64,000 nt of DNA, from the NCBI RefSeq assembly GCF_012911925.1, contig NZ_JAAXKY010000020.1, positions 1 to 64,000 of the forward strand. Reading direction: 5' to 3'. Shown here piece after piece: positions 7,469-17,048 of this stretch (its first letter is position 1; each line of letters starts with the position of its first letter). A program made the translations under genes and the position numbers. The stretch comes from Pseudonocardia xinjiangensis. Its GTDB lineage: Bacteria > Actinomycetota > Actinomycetes > Mycobacteriales > Pseudonocardiaceae. Under the pieces are notes generated by a model, which ran no database searches, was not told the origin of the DNA, and saw nothing but the letters and a program-made list of their open reading frames with translations.

Positions 7469-10400
7469 GTGACCTCAGAACAGCCCGCACAACCGATCGC
7501 CATCACCCTCGAAGCCCGGTCGGTCCTCAGCTACGCGATGGCCCACAACGAGATCCCCGTGATCTCCCGCCTCGCCATCGAGCATGTCCCCGCCGACATC
7601 CAGGCAGCGCGGCTCAGGCTGGCGGTGGCCGATGCCACCGGGCCGATCGGCGACCCGCAGGAGATCCTCCTCGACCTGCAGGCCGGGCTGCCCACGGTCC
7701 TGACCGACATCAGGCTCCTGCTCGAGCCGGCGGCGATGTTGCAGGTGGAGGAGCAGCGGCCGGCGGTGATCCAGGCGCTCCTGGAGATCGACGGCGAGGT
7801 GTACGCCGAGCAGGTCTTCCGCACGTGGGTGCTGGCTGCCCAGCAGTGGCTCGCGACCCCGCCCGCGCTCGCGCTGGAGATGCTCGCCGCGCACGTCATG
7901 CCGAACCACCCGGCGGTCACGGCCCTGATGCGCGAGGTCGCCCAGCACCTGGAGGCCGGTACGGGCAGCCCTTCTCTGGACGGTTACCAGGCCGGTCCGG
8001 AGCGCGTGGACGAGATCGTCGCCGCTGTGTACGCGGCGATGCAGGCACGCGGCATCCGCTACGCCGAGCCGCCCGCGAGCTGGGCCGACATCGGGCAGAA
8101 GGTCCGGACTCCGGGCGAGGTGCTCGACGACCGCGTCGGGACCTGCCTGGACACCGTCGTCGTCATGGCCGCCGCGCTGGAGCAGGCCGGCGTGCGGCCG
8201 CTCATCTGGGTCGTCGACGACCATGCCTTCCTCGGCTACTGGCGCGAGGCGACGTCCCTCGGCGCGGTCGCGGAGTTCGACACCGCCGGTGTGGTCAACC
8301 GGATCGACCTCGGACAGATCGGCCTGGTGGAGACCACGGCGCTCACGGTGCGTCCCGAGGCGGTTCCGTTCGCCGAGGCGCAGCAGACGCCGTACGGGGC
8401 CTACCTGACCGGCGATCTCGCGAACGTGATCGGTGTCGTCGACGTCCACCAGGCGCGGGTGGACCGCATCGTCCCGCTGCCGGCCCGGACCCGGAGTGAC
8501 GACGGGCAGGTGGTCGTCACCGCGTACGTACCTCCGGTGGCGAGTGCAGCCGGGTTCGCACCGGATGCCGGGCCGGGCCGTGTCGTGCCCGGGAGAGTTC
8601 CCGAACCCCGGAGAGTCACCACCTGGAAGAACGCCCTGCTCGATCTCAGCCTGCGCAACCGCTTGATCAACTTCACCCCGCGCTCGGCGTTGTCGCTGGC
8701 CGTGCCGGAGCGGCGGCTCGGGCTGGTCGAGGACCTCCTCAACCGGGACGCCGCGATCACCCTGCGCCCGGCGGACGATCTCGCTGCCGTCGATCGTGAG
8801 CGGGGCGTCCGCCACGGCCGCGACCTGCCGCAGGCGCAGCTGGTCGATCTCCTGGAGGAGAAGCGAACCGTCCACGTCGATGTCACCGACGCCGCGTACG
8901 CATCGCGCATGCGCAGCGTGGCCTACAAGGCGCGGACGGTCGTCGAGGAGACCGGCGCCAACAATCTCTACCTGGCTCTCGGCTCGCTCGTGTGGGACCT
9001 GGACGGGCGCACGCTGCGCTCCCCTCTGATCCTGGTGCCGGTGGTGCTCACACCGGCGGGCCGCGGTGGCCGCTACCGGCTCTCCCTCGACGAGGCGGGC
9101 TCATCGACCCCGAACTATTGCCTCCTTGAGAAGCTGAGGCAGGTGCACGGGCTCGAGATCCCCGGGCTCGCCGATCCGGTCGCGGACGACTCGGGCATCG
9201 ACGTGGAGGCCGCGTTCCGGGCGACGCGCCGGGCCATCGACGCGCGCGGGCTGCGGTTCCGCGTCGAGCCGACGGCCGATCTCGCCGTGCTGCAGTTCGC
9301 CAAGTTCCGCCTGTGGAAGGACCTCGACGAGAACTGGGCGACGTTCGAGGCGAACCCGCTCGTCGCGCACCTGATCCGGACGCCGACCGATGCGTTCGCC
9401 GACCCGGTGGACGCATCGGCCGCGTACGACCTCGACGGTCTGGACGAACGTTGCCCCGTTCCGGCCGACGCCTCTCAGCTGCGGGCGATCGCGGAAGCCA
9501 CGGCCGGCCGCACGTTCGTCCTGGAAGGCCCGCCCGGCACCGGCAAGTCACAGACCATCACCAACCTGCTGACGCACGCGGTCGCGGAGGGCAAGCGCGT
9601 CCTGTTCGTCGCGGAGAAGCGGGCAGCGCTCGACGTCGTGCAGAAGCGGCTCAAGGCGGTCGGCATGGGACCGTTGTCGCTCGACCTGCACGACAAGGGC
9701 AGCAAGCCGGCGGCGGTTCGCGAACAGATCAAGAAAGCGCTCGACCACGTGGTCGCCGCGGATACCCAGGACCACGCCATCAAGGTCGAGGAGCTCCGTT
9801 CCGCCCGCCGCGGCCTCACGCGGTACGCCTACCGGCTCCATGAGCGCAACGGCGCCGGCCTGGCCCTGTACGAGGCGCGCAGCGCAGAGCTCGCGATCGG
9901 TGACGACGTCGCACCGATGCCGCTGCCCGAGTCCGTGCTGGCCGGAGGTGATCCGGACACAGTGGGACGGCTGCGGCAGCTGTTCAGCACCCTGCCCGAG
10001 CGCGCGGACGCTGCACGGCCGCGACCTGAGCACCCGTGGGCCTTCATCGACTCCGTGGCGGGAGTCGACGTCCCGGCGGTGCACGTCGCTGCCCGGCGGT
10101 TCGATGCAGCCGTACTCGCGCTGCCCGACGTCCTCGATCCGGCGCTGGCAGCGGTCCGGGTGCCGGCGGATCTCGCCGTTCTCGCCGAGCTGGTCGACGT
10201 CGCGCTCCCGCTGCAGGTGCTCGACGAGTCGCGCTCACGCACCTGGGCAGATCCAGTTGTGGCGATCGTGAACGAGGTCGCAGACTTCGCCGCGGCACCG
10301 CATCCTGGGCTGGACGTCGTCACGCCCGACGTCCTCGGCCTGCCGATCGCCGACATCGACGCGGAGGCCAGGGCGGCAGCTGCATCCGGCTTCTTCGGCC

Positions 10401-13261
10401 GGAGGAAGCGCCTCTCCGCTGTGCGTGACCGGCTCGTCCCGGTGCTGCGGCCCGGTGCGGCCGTCAAACCGAAACGACTCACCGAGCTGACCGGCAAGCT
10501 CGTCGATCTCGTCGAGGCCGTCCAGACACTGGCCGCGAAGATCGACGCGATCCCGGGTCTGGAGCTCCCGGCCGCCTGGAACCCCTTCACCGAGGAGGGG
10601 CGCGTCGCGCTCACGGCTCGGATCGACCGGGTGCGCCGGGCCGGCCACCTGGTCGATCCGGCGGAGTCCACCCCGGAACGGGCGCCGTTCGTCCAGGCGC
10701 TGCGGGAGGTTCTCGACGGCGGGGTCGACGCCGACCCACGACCTGTTCATGAGGCCGCCGCAGCCGCGGAGGCGCTGCTCCAGGTCTGCTGCAGCACACC
10801 GGCTGCGGTTGCCGAGTGGGCAGGCGTGCCTGGTCTCCTGGGTCGTTGGCAGCTCACTGCGGCGGAACGCGGCCTCGCCGACCCGCAGCTCGGTTCGCTG
10901 CGGTGCTGGCTCGACCTGCTCGCCCACCTCGAGCCGCTGCGAGCGCAGCACCTCGGTGAAGCGCGGGCTGCGGTGCTCGCCGGCTCGCTCGACCCGGATG
11001 ACGCGCGGCGGTCGTTCGAGCTCGGGCTGGCTCGCGCCTCGATCGCGGAACGGCTCCGGACCACGGGGCTCGAGAGCTTCGACGCAGGCGCCCACGAACG
11101 CTCGATCGCGCGGTTCGTCACCGCGTCCCGCGCGGTGCGGAACCACCTGGCCACCGTCGTCCCGCAGCAGGTCCTGTCAGCCCGGGGCTTCAACCCACGC
11201 GCCGCAGGTGGCCAGGTCGGCCAGCTGCAGCGGCAGCTGACCACCAGGCGTGGCGGCATGAAGGTGCGCGAGCTGATGAGCACCTTCGGTGACGTGATCA
11301 CCCGCGCGCTGCCGTGCGTGCTGGTGAGCCCGGACTCCCTCTCGCGGTTCTTCCCCGCGACCGCCGGCCTCTTCGACATCGTGGTGTTCGACGAGGCCTC
11401 GCAGGTGCGCGTCGCCGACGCCATCGGTGCCATGGGCCGGGCCAGGTCAGTGGTGATCGTCGGCGACAGCATGCAGATGCCACCGACGTCGTTCGCGGAG
11501 AGCAGCTTCGGATCGGACGACCTCGATGCCGAGAGCTCCACGGACATGGTCGAGGACGAGGAGTCGATCCTCACCGAATGCGTCCAGGCGCGGGTGGAGC
11601 GCCACCGGTTGTCGTGGCACTACCGCAGCCAGGACGAGTCACTCATCGCGTTCAGCAACCACCACTACTACGACGGCGGCCTCTCCTCGTTCCCGGCGCC
11701 GGCGACCGGCGATACCGGCATCTCCCTGAGGCGGGTCGACGGGCACTTCCACCGTTCCGGCTCCCGCGCGACGTTGCGGACCAACCCGGTCGAGGCGGAA
11801 GCGGTCGTCTCGGAGATCTGGCAGCGCTTCGCCGAGTCACCGGACGTTGCACCGTCACTCGGCGTGGTGACGTTCAACCAGCAGCAGCGCACCCTCATCG
11901 AGGGTCGGCTGCGGGACATCGGCGACCAGCGCGTGATCGACGCGCTGGAGGACCCGGACGGCCTGTTCGTCAAGAACCTCGAGAACGTGCAGGGTGACGA
12001 GCGGGACGTGATCCTCTTCTCGACCGCGTTCAGCGTCAACGACAAGGGCGTGCTGCCGCTGAACTTCGGCCCGCTCAACCGTGCCGGCGGCGAGCGCCGC
12101 CTGAACGTCGCGGTGTCCCGCGCCCGCCGCCAGGTGATCGTCTTCTCGAGCTTCTATCCCGGGCAGCTGCGCACGGAGGAGACGTCGTCGGTCGGGTTGA
12201 GGCACCTGCGCACCTACCTCGAGATGGCGGCGCACGGTCCGTCGGTGCTGCCGCGCACTGCGCAGCGCAGCACGGTTCCCGACCGGCACCGCGAGGAGAT
12301 CGCCTCCCGCCTGCGGGACAGAGGCGTGGAGGTGCAGACGAACGTCGGGCTCTCGGAGTTCGCGATCGATCTCGTGCTGGGCGATCCGGAGAAGCCCCGC
12401 GTCGCCGTCCTGCTCGACGGTCGGGCATGGTCGCAGCGCCTCACCGTGCGGGACCGGGACGCGCTGCCGCGTGAGGTCCTGACCGACGTGCTGCGCTGGC
12501 CGGCCGTCGAGCGGGTGTGGCTGCCGACGTGGCTCGCGGATCCGGACGTGGTGATCGACCGTCTCGTGACCGCTGCCGGGGAGGCGCCGCGACCCGCGGC
12601 GATCGTCGAGATCGAGCCACCGGTGGCAACGCCTCCGTCCCCGGTCGTGCCGGTCATCGCCTCGGCCGGGGCAGTGGCGCCCCCGCGCGTCGATGTCGTA
12701 TGGCCTCCTGCACCCGAGGTCTTCGTCCCGTGGCCGGTGCGCCACCTCGGGAGCGTCGACGTCCTGGACGCTCTTCCCGAGCGGGCGGCGGCGTTGGCGG
12801 TGTCGGCGGCACTCACCGCGGTCGTGGACGCGGAGGGGCCGATCCACACGGACAGGCTGGCGCAGCTCGTGGCGAACGCGTTCGGGCTGCGGCGCGTCGC
12901 GGAGACCCGGAGGACGGCGATTCTGCGCCACCTGCCGCGAGCGCTGCGGCGGGACGACGTGGAGTCGGTCATCTGGCCCGACGCCCGGGCGCCCGAGGAG
13001 TGGGAGGGGTTCCGCAGCACCCCGGAGGGGGTGGACCGCCCGCTCGAACACGTGCCGCTGCGCGAGATCGTCAATGCGATGGTGGCCGCCACGAGAGCCG
13101 CAGCCGGGATGTCGCGGGAGGAGCTGCACCGCGAGGTGCTGGCCGTGTTCGGGTGGCGACGGCGGACCCGCGGTGCCACTGAGCGAATGGATGCGGCGCT
13201 GGAACTCGGCGTCCGGTCCGGTCGGTTGCGGTTCGACGGGGCGATGGTCGTGCCGAACTGA
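7469..13261 (+). CDS. DUF4011-helicase-nuclease, Hhe-like anti-phage protein
   Basis: This is a 1930-residue multidomain protein. Residues about 180-260 resemble a transglutaminase-like fold (DDRVGTCLDTVVVMAA with Cys near 226, then VVDDHAFLGYW). A DUF4011 segment (WKNALLDLSLRNRLINF) starts near 384. The SF1 helicase core has Walker A LEGPPGTGKSQT (686-697), a DEAS box near 1306, GDSMQMPP near 1332, VQGDERDVI near 1507 and NVAVSRARRQVIVF near 1546. A Vsr/MTES_1575-type nuclease lies at about 1605-1690 and a DUF3320-type winged helix follows near 1777-1810. This order is that of the DUF4011-helicase-Vsr (Hhe) defence proteins. In the nuclease the usual ExDG acid reads LLDG, so activity may be altered. 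GTG 7469 follows a good AAGGAGCGAGG site. Confidence 0.9.
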   Translation: MTSEQPAQPIAITLEARSVLSYAMAHNEIPVISRLAIEHVPADIQAARLRLAVADATGPIGDPQEILLDLQAGLPTVLTDIRLLLEPAAMLQVEEQRPAVIQALLEIDGEVYAEQVFRTWVLAAQQWLATPPALALEMLAAHVMPNHPAVTALMREVAQHLEAGTGSPSLDGYQAGPERVDEIVAAVYAAMQARGIRYAEPPASWADIGQKVRTPGEVLDDRVGTCLDTVVVMAAALEQAGVRPLIWVVDDHAFLGYWREATSLGAVAEFDTAGVVNRIDLGQIGLVETTALTVRPEAVPFAEAQQTPYGAYLTGDLANVIGVVDVHQARVDRIVPLPARTRSDDGQVVVTAYVPPVASAAGFAPDAGPGRVVPGRVPEPRRVTTWKNALLDLSLRNRLINFTPRSALSLAVPERRLGLVEDLLNRDAAITLRPADDLAAVDRERGVRHGRDLPQAQLVDLLEEKRTVHVDVTDAAYASRMRSVAYKARTVVEETGANNLYLALGSLVWDLDGRTLRSPLILVPVVLTPAGRGGRYRLSLDEAGSSTPNYCLLEKLRQVHGLEIPGLADPVADDSGIDVEAAFRATRRAIDARGLRFRVEPTADLAVLQFAKFRLWKDLDENWATFEANPLVAHLIRTPTDAFADPVDASAAYDLDGLDERCPVPADASQLRAIAEATAGRTFVLEGPPGTGKSQTITNLLTHAVAEGKRVLFVAEKRAALDVVQKRLKAVGMGPLSLDLHDKGSKPAAVREQIKKALDHVVAADTQDHAIKVEELRSARRGLTRYAYRLHERNGAGLALYEARSAELAIGDDVAPMPLPESVLAGGDPDTVGRLRQLFSTLPERADAARPRPEHPWAFIDSVAGVDVPAVHVAARRFDAAVLALPDVLDPALAAVRVPADLAVLAELVDVALPLQVLDESRSRTWADPVVAIVNEVADFAAAPHPGLDVVTPDVLGLPIADIDAEARAAAASGFFGRRKRLSAVRDRLVPVLRPGAAVKPKRLTELTGKLVDLVEAVQTLAAKIDAIPGLELPAAWNPFTEEGRVALTARIDRVRRAGHLVDPAESTPERAPFVQALREVLDGGVDADPRPVHEAAAAAEALLQVCCSTPAAVAEWAGVPGLLGRWQLTAAERGLADPQLGSLRCWLDLLAHLEPLRAQHLGEARAAVLAGSLDPDDARRSFELGLARASIAERLRTTGLESFDAGAHERSIARFVTASRAVRNHLATVVPQQVLSARGFNPRAAGGQVGQLQRQLTTRRGGMKVRELMSTFGDVITRALPCVLVSPDSLSRFFPATAGLFDIVVFDEASQVRVADAIGAMGRARSVVIVGDSMQMPPTSFAESSFGSDDLDAESSTDMVEDEESILTECVQARVERHRLSWHYRSQDESLIAFSNHHYYDGGLSSFPAPATGDTGISLRRVDGHFHRSGSRATLRTNPVEAEAVVSEIWQRFAESPDVAPSLGVVTFNQQQRTLIEGRLRDIGDQRVIDALEDPDGLFVKNLENVQGDERDVILFSTAFSVNDKGVLPLNFGPLNRAGGERRLNVAVSRARRQVIVFSSFYPGQLRTEETSSVGLRHLRTYLEMAAHGPSVLPRTAQRSTVPDRHREEIASRLRDRGVEVQTNVGLSEFAIDLVLGDPEKPRVAVLLDGRAWSQRLTVRDRDALPREVLTDVLRWPAVERVWLPTWLADPDVVIDRLVTAAGEAPRPAAIVEIEPPVATPPSPVVPVIASAGAVAPPRVDVVWPPAPEVFVPWPVRHLGSVDVLDALPERAAALAVSAALTAVVDAEGPIHTDRLAQLVANAFGLRRVAETRRTAILRHLPRALRRDDVESVIWPDARAPEEWEGFRSTPEGVDRPLEHVPLREIVNAMVAATRAAAGMSREELHREVLAVFGWRRRTRGATERMDAALELGVRSGRLRFDGAMVVPN

Positions 13262-13379
13262 ACGGACGCGAACTCGACACCCTCCTCCCGGACAGCTGCT
13301 CCTGCTCGCCCGATCGCAGGGCGCGCCTCCTCTGAGCCGCTGCTAGTTTCCGAAGCTCGAACGGCGACCTCAGGGAGAG

Positions 13380-13919
13380 ATGCGGGGTGCAGACTCCGCG
13401 GAAGGGGCGGTGGGCACGACCGCGACCGGAAGCACCCTGCGCCTGACCGCGCCGTTCCTGCCCGTCGGGGCGGCGCTGTTCTGTGTCCAGCTCGACTTCT
13501 TTTCCCTCACACTCGCCCTGCCCACCATCGCCGACGACCTCGGCACCACGGTCACCGACCTGCAGTGGCTCCTGAGCGGCTACATGATCGCGTTGGGCTC
13601 GCTGCTCATCCCGGCCGGCCGGGCCGGTGATGTTCTGGGCCGGCGCACGGTGCTGCTGCTCGGCGTCGGGCTGTTCGGGCTCACGTCGCTGGTCTGCGGG
13701 CTCGTGTCCTCGGTCCCGGTGCTGATCGCTGCCCGCATCGCCCAGGGCGCGGGGGCCGCCATGATCATGCCCACGGCGTTCGCGCTGGTCACCAACGCCA
13801 CGAGCGAGGAGATCCGGCCGCGCGTCACGGGGGCGCTGTTGGGGATCGCGGGTGTCGGCACGGCACTGGGGCCGGTGGTTGGCGGGGTCCTGGCCTCGAC
13901 CGCCGGGTGGCGCTGGGTG
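13380..13919 (+). pseudogene. Truncated MFS drug transporter (N-terminal five helices)
   Basis: From ATG 13380 the protein is a typical DHA2-type MFS start: VQLDFFSLTLALPTIADDLG in helix 1, GRAGDVLGRRTVLLLG in the loop 2-3 motif, and a helix-5 motif GIAGVGTALGPVVGGVL. Homology stops abruptly after GWRWV (about 13919), where a full protein would continue with about seven to nine more helices. Beyond this the frame runs into low-quality sequence antisense to the next gene. In another frame the adjoining bases read a plausible C-terminus (PPEWIDALRAPRPET then a stop at about 13968), so the junction looks like a deletion that joined two genes. Confidence 0.8.
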
Positions 13920-14002
13920 CCCGCCGGAGTGGATCGATGCGTTGCGCGCCCCGCGTCCGGAGACGTGATCCCCGCTAAAGACGTCAGGCGCCCGGCGACG
14001 TC

Positions 14003-14221
14003 TCAGCCGCTATGGGCCTTCGCCTCGTCGATCCAGGTCTGGCACTCCTTCTCCGAGAGTCCACGTACGGAGCCGTGCCTCGACTCGATCATCTGCTTGA
14101 GGTTGGCGGCGTTGCGATGGCGCAACTCCTTGATCGAGTCAACCCCGACGCTCTTCAGGATTTCGGCGTAGCGGGGGCCGATGCCCTTGATCTCTGCCAG
14201 GTCGTTCTCCACATGAGCCAT
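14003..14221 (-). CDS. Small helix-hairpin-helix protein (DUF4332-type)
   Basis: This 72-residue protein carries a HhH motif (LAEIKGIGPRYAEILKSVG, residues 8-26) followed by KELRHRNAANL and a C-terminal helix. The pattern matches short DUF4332 or 'pathogenicity island' HhH proteins that bind DNA non-specifically or act as accessory factors. A GGGAGAAA ribosome site lies just upstream of the ATG. It is divergent from the GH65 gene and sits over the 3' side of the truncated MFS region. A much longer antisense frame through GH65 is spurious. Confidence 0.8.
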   Translation of the reverse strand: MAHVENDLAEIKGIGPRYAEILKSVGVDSIKELRHRNAANLKQMIESRHGSVRGLSEKECQTWIDEAKAHSG

Positions 14222-14359
14222 GTTTTCTCCCTCTCGTCCCGATGATCCCGCCTCATCCGGCTGTTCCCGTCGGTGAAGATCCCCACACGCGAACGCGGAA
14301 GCCGGGTGTCGAAACACCCATACGTGCATGAACCGCCCGATCATGGGGAACGATCCGGT

Positions 14360-16723
14360 GTGCCGGAGAAGGATGCGTACACCGTCGAGCCCTGGTGCGT
14401 GCGGGAGCCGAAGCTGCGGCTCGACGTGCTCGCCGACACCGAGACCGTCTTCGCGCTGTCGAACGGCTGTCTCGGCCTGCGCGGCACCCTCGACGAGGGT
14501 GAGCCCGTCGCGCAGCGAGGCAGCTACCTCGCCGGGTTCCACGAGTTGCGCACGTTCGAGTACCCCGAGACGGCCGCGGGGGACCCCGAAGCGACACAGA
14601 CGCTCGTCAACACGATCGACGGCACCTTCGTGCGGTTGCTCGTCGACGGCCACCCCTTCGACGTGCGGAGCGGGGAGCTGCTCGACCACGAGCGGGTACT
14701 CGATCTGCGGGCCGGGACGCTGCGGCGTCGAGCGCGGTGGCGCACCCCCGACGACCGGGTCGTGGAGATCGAGTCGGAGCGGCTCGTGTCGTTCGCGCAC
14801 CGCAGCGGGGCGGCGATCCGCTACAGCGTCCGGGCCGTCGACGCGCCGGTGGAGGTCGTCCTGCAGTCGGGCCTCGTCGCGAACGCCCAGCTGCCCGACC
14901 TGCCGTCCGTCCCGAGTCCCGACGACCTTCTGAAGCACCCGCTGGTCGGACGCGATCACCGGGCGTCCGGGACCCGCCTCACCCTGGTGCACCGCGCCCG
15001 CCGCTCCGGTCTTCTCGTCGGCGCAGCCGCCGACCACGAGCTCGACGCCCCGCAGGACTTCGAGGTGCACGCGGAGAGCGAGGAGGACGCGGCCCGCTTC
15101 ACCGTGACAGGACGGCTCGAGACCGGCGCCGCGATCACCCTGGTCAAGTACCTCGGCTATGCCTGGTCCGGGGACCGCTCGCTCTCGGCCGTGCGGGACG
15201 AGGTGGCGGCGGCGGTCACGGCGGTGCGGCACACGGGCTGGGACGAGCTGCTCGCCGCCCAGCGGCGCACGCTCGACGAGTTCTGGGAGTCGGCCGACGT
15301 CGAGATCGACGGCGACGACGAGCTGCAGCAGGCGGTCCGGTTCGCGCTGTGGCACCTGCTGCAGGCCACGCTCCGCGCGGAGGGCCGGGCGATCGCCGGC
15401 AAGGCGCTCACCGGCACCGGGTACGAGGGCCATGCGTTCTGGGACACCGAGACCTTCGTGCTGCAGGTGATGACCGCCGTCCGGCCCGAGGTCACCCGGC
15501 ACGCCCTGGGGTGGCGCCACGCCATCCTCGACAAGGCCCGTGCCCGCGCCCGTCAGCTCGACCTGCAGGGAGCCGCGTTCCCGTGGCGCACCATCGCAGG
15601 CGAGGAGTGCTCGGGCTACTGGCCGGCGGGCACCATCGCGTTCCACGTGAACGCCGACATCGCCGACGCGGTGATCCGCTACGTCGACTCCACGGACGAC
15701 GAGGAGTTCGCGCGCACGACAGGGCTGGACCTGCTGGTGGAGACGGCGCGGCTGTGGATGTCGCTGGGACACCACGGCCGGGACGGAGCGTTCCACATCT
15801 ACGGGGTGACGGGCCCGGACGAGTACAGCGCACTGAGCGACGACAACGTCTACACGAACCTGATGGCGCAGCGGAACCTGCGCGGTGCCGCGAACTGGGC
15901 GCAGAAGCACCGTGACAGCGCCGAGGCTCTCGACGTCGGGGACGACGAGATCGCGTCGTGGCTCGACGCGGCCGACGCGATGTTCGTGCCCTATGACGAG
16001 GATCTGGGTGTGCACCCGCAGGCGGCCGGGTTCACCGACCAGCCCCGGTGGGACTTCGCCGGCACCCCGGAGAACCACTACCCGCTGCACTCGCACTACC
16101 CGTACTTCCAGCTCTACCGCAAGCAGGTCGTGAAGCAGGCCGACCTCGTGCTCGCGATGTTCCTGCGGGGGGACGCCTTCACCGACGAGGAGAAGGCCCG
16201 GAACATGGATTACTACGAGCAGCTGACGGTGCGCGACTCCTCGTTGTCCGCGAGCAACCAGGCCGTGCTCGCCGCCGAGGTCGGCTACCTCGACCTCGCA
16301 CACGACTACGTCGCCGAGTCGGCGTTGGCGGACCTGCGCGACCTCGAGCACAGCACGGCCGACGGCCTGCACCTCGCGGCGCTGGCCGGCACCTGGATCG
16401 CGATCGTCGCGGGGTTCGGCGGTCTCCGGCAGGTCGACGCCGTGCTGCACTTCCGGCCCGCGCTGCCGAGCAGGTTGCAGCGGCTGTGTTTCCGCATGTG
16501 CTTCCGTGGGCGCCTGCTCAGGGTGAGAGTGGAGGCGGGAACGGCCACCTACGAGGTGCTGCGTGGCGAGCCGCTGGTCGTGCTCCACGAAGGCAACGAG
16601 GTGGAGCTGACCGCCGGCGTGCCCGTGGAGCGGCCACTGACCCCGCGGGAGGAGCGCACCCCACCACGCCAACCGGAGACCCGCGCTCTCGGCCGGCGGG
16701 CCCGCCCGCCCGAAGCCGCCTGA
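14360..16723 (+). CDS. Glycoside hydrolase family 65 disaccharide phosphorylase
   Basis: This 787-residue protein matches GH65 maltose/trehalose/kojibiose phosphorylases. It has an N-terminal beta-sandwich starting VEPWCVRE with LSNGCLGLRG, then an (alpha/alpha)6 catalytic barrel with the general acid Glu488 in VTGPDEYS and GHAFWDTE near 360. The C-terminal beta-sheet region carries VVLHEGNEVEL. These enzymes reversibly phosphorolyse alpha-linked glucose disaccharides to beta-glucose-1-phosphate; the exact linkage cannot be read here. GTG 14360 is chosen because family proteins begin just before VEPW and a GGGGAA site lies 9 bp upstream; ATG 14273 and GTG 14306 are alternatives. No beta-phosphoglucomutase gene is adjacent, unlike many GH65 loci. 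Confidence 0.92.
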   Translation: MPEKDAYTVEPWCVREPKLRLDVLADTETVFALSNGCLGLRGTLDEGEPVAQRGSYLAGFHELRTFEYPETAAGDPEATQTLVNTIDGTFVRLLVDGHPFDVRSGELLDHERVLDLRAGTLRRRARWRTPDDRVVEIESERLVSFAHRSGAAIRYSVRAVDAPVEVVLQSGLVANAQLPDLPSVPSPDDLLKHPLVGRDHRASGTRLTLVHRARRSGLLVGAAADHELDAPQDFEVHAESEEDAARFTVTGRLETGAAITLVKYLGYAWSGDRSLSAVRDEVAAAVTAVRHTGWDELLAAQRRTLDEFWESADVEIDGDDELQQAVRFALWHLLQATLRAEGRAIAGKALTGTGYEGHAFWDTETFVLQVMTAVRPEVTRHALGWRHAILDKARARARQLDLQGAAFPWRTIAGEECSGYWPAGTIAFHVNADIADAVIRYVDSTDDEEFARTTGLDLLVETARLWMSLGHHGRDGAFHIYGVTGPDEYSALSDDNVYTNLMAQRNLRGAANWAQKHRDSAEALDVGDDEIASWLDAADAMFVPYDEDLGVHPQAAGFTDQPRWDFAGTPENHYPLHSHYPYFQLYRKQVVKQADLVLAMFLRGDAFTDEEKARNMDYYEQLTVRDSSLSASNQAVLAAEVGYLDLAHDYVAESALADLRDLEHSTADGLHLAALAGTWIAIVAGFGGLRQVDAVLHFRPALPSRLQRLCFRMCFRGRLLRVRVEAGTATYEVLRGEPLVVLHEGNEVELTAGVPVERPLTPREERTPPRQPETRALGRRARPPEAA

Positions 16724-17048
16724 GCGGCGTGGCCTCCTGCTGACGCCTCGGGGCCTGCGCTGCGCCGGTCATGTGCACGGTGCCGGGTCTGTCGAAGTGA
16801 TCCGGCAGTAGATCGCGCCCTGGCACCCGCCCAGCTCGGTCGACGGGCATCACCGTTCGCGCTCGACGTCGCTCACGCGCTCGGTGCCGTTTGGCCGGCG
16901 GTGTCCGTATCGGCATCGCCCGTTCGGCCCGGCTGCCCCGGTCTTCACGCCCGGGTGGTCCGGCCGTTGCGCGGTGGTTGTGGAGGGTTGTGCTGTGAGT
17001 GATCCCCTTGCGCCTCTGATCAGTAGTTGGTCTCGCTAAAGGAGATAC
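16724..17048. other. Intergenic region upstream of phoD
   Basis: I see no gene here. The last 20 bases hold an AAAGGAGAT ribosome site for the PhoD gene, so the phoD promoter presumably lies in this stretch. A Pho box is not evident by eye. Confidence 0.5.

Noticed and set aside
14222-16672. Very long minus-strand frame antisense to the GH65 gene
   Set aside because: It mirrors a strongly supported GH65 gene; high GC leaves few stops in antisense frames. Only its last 72 codons (the HhH protein) are real.
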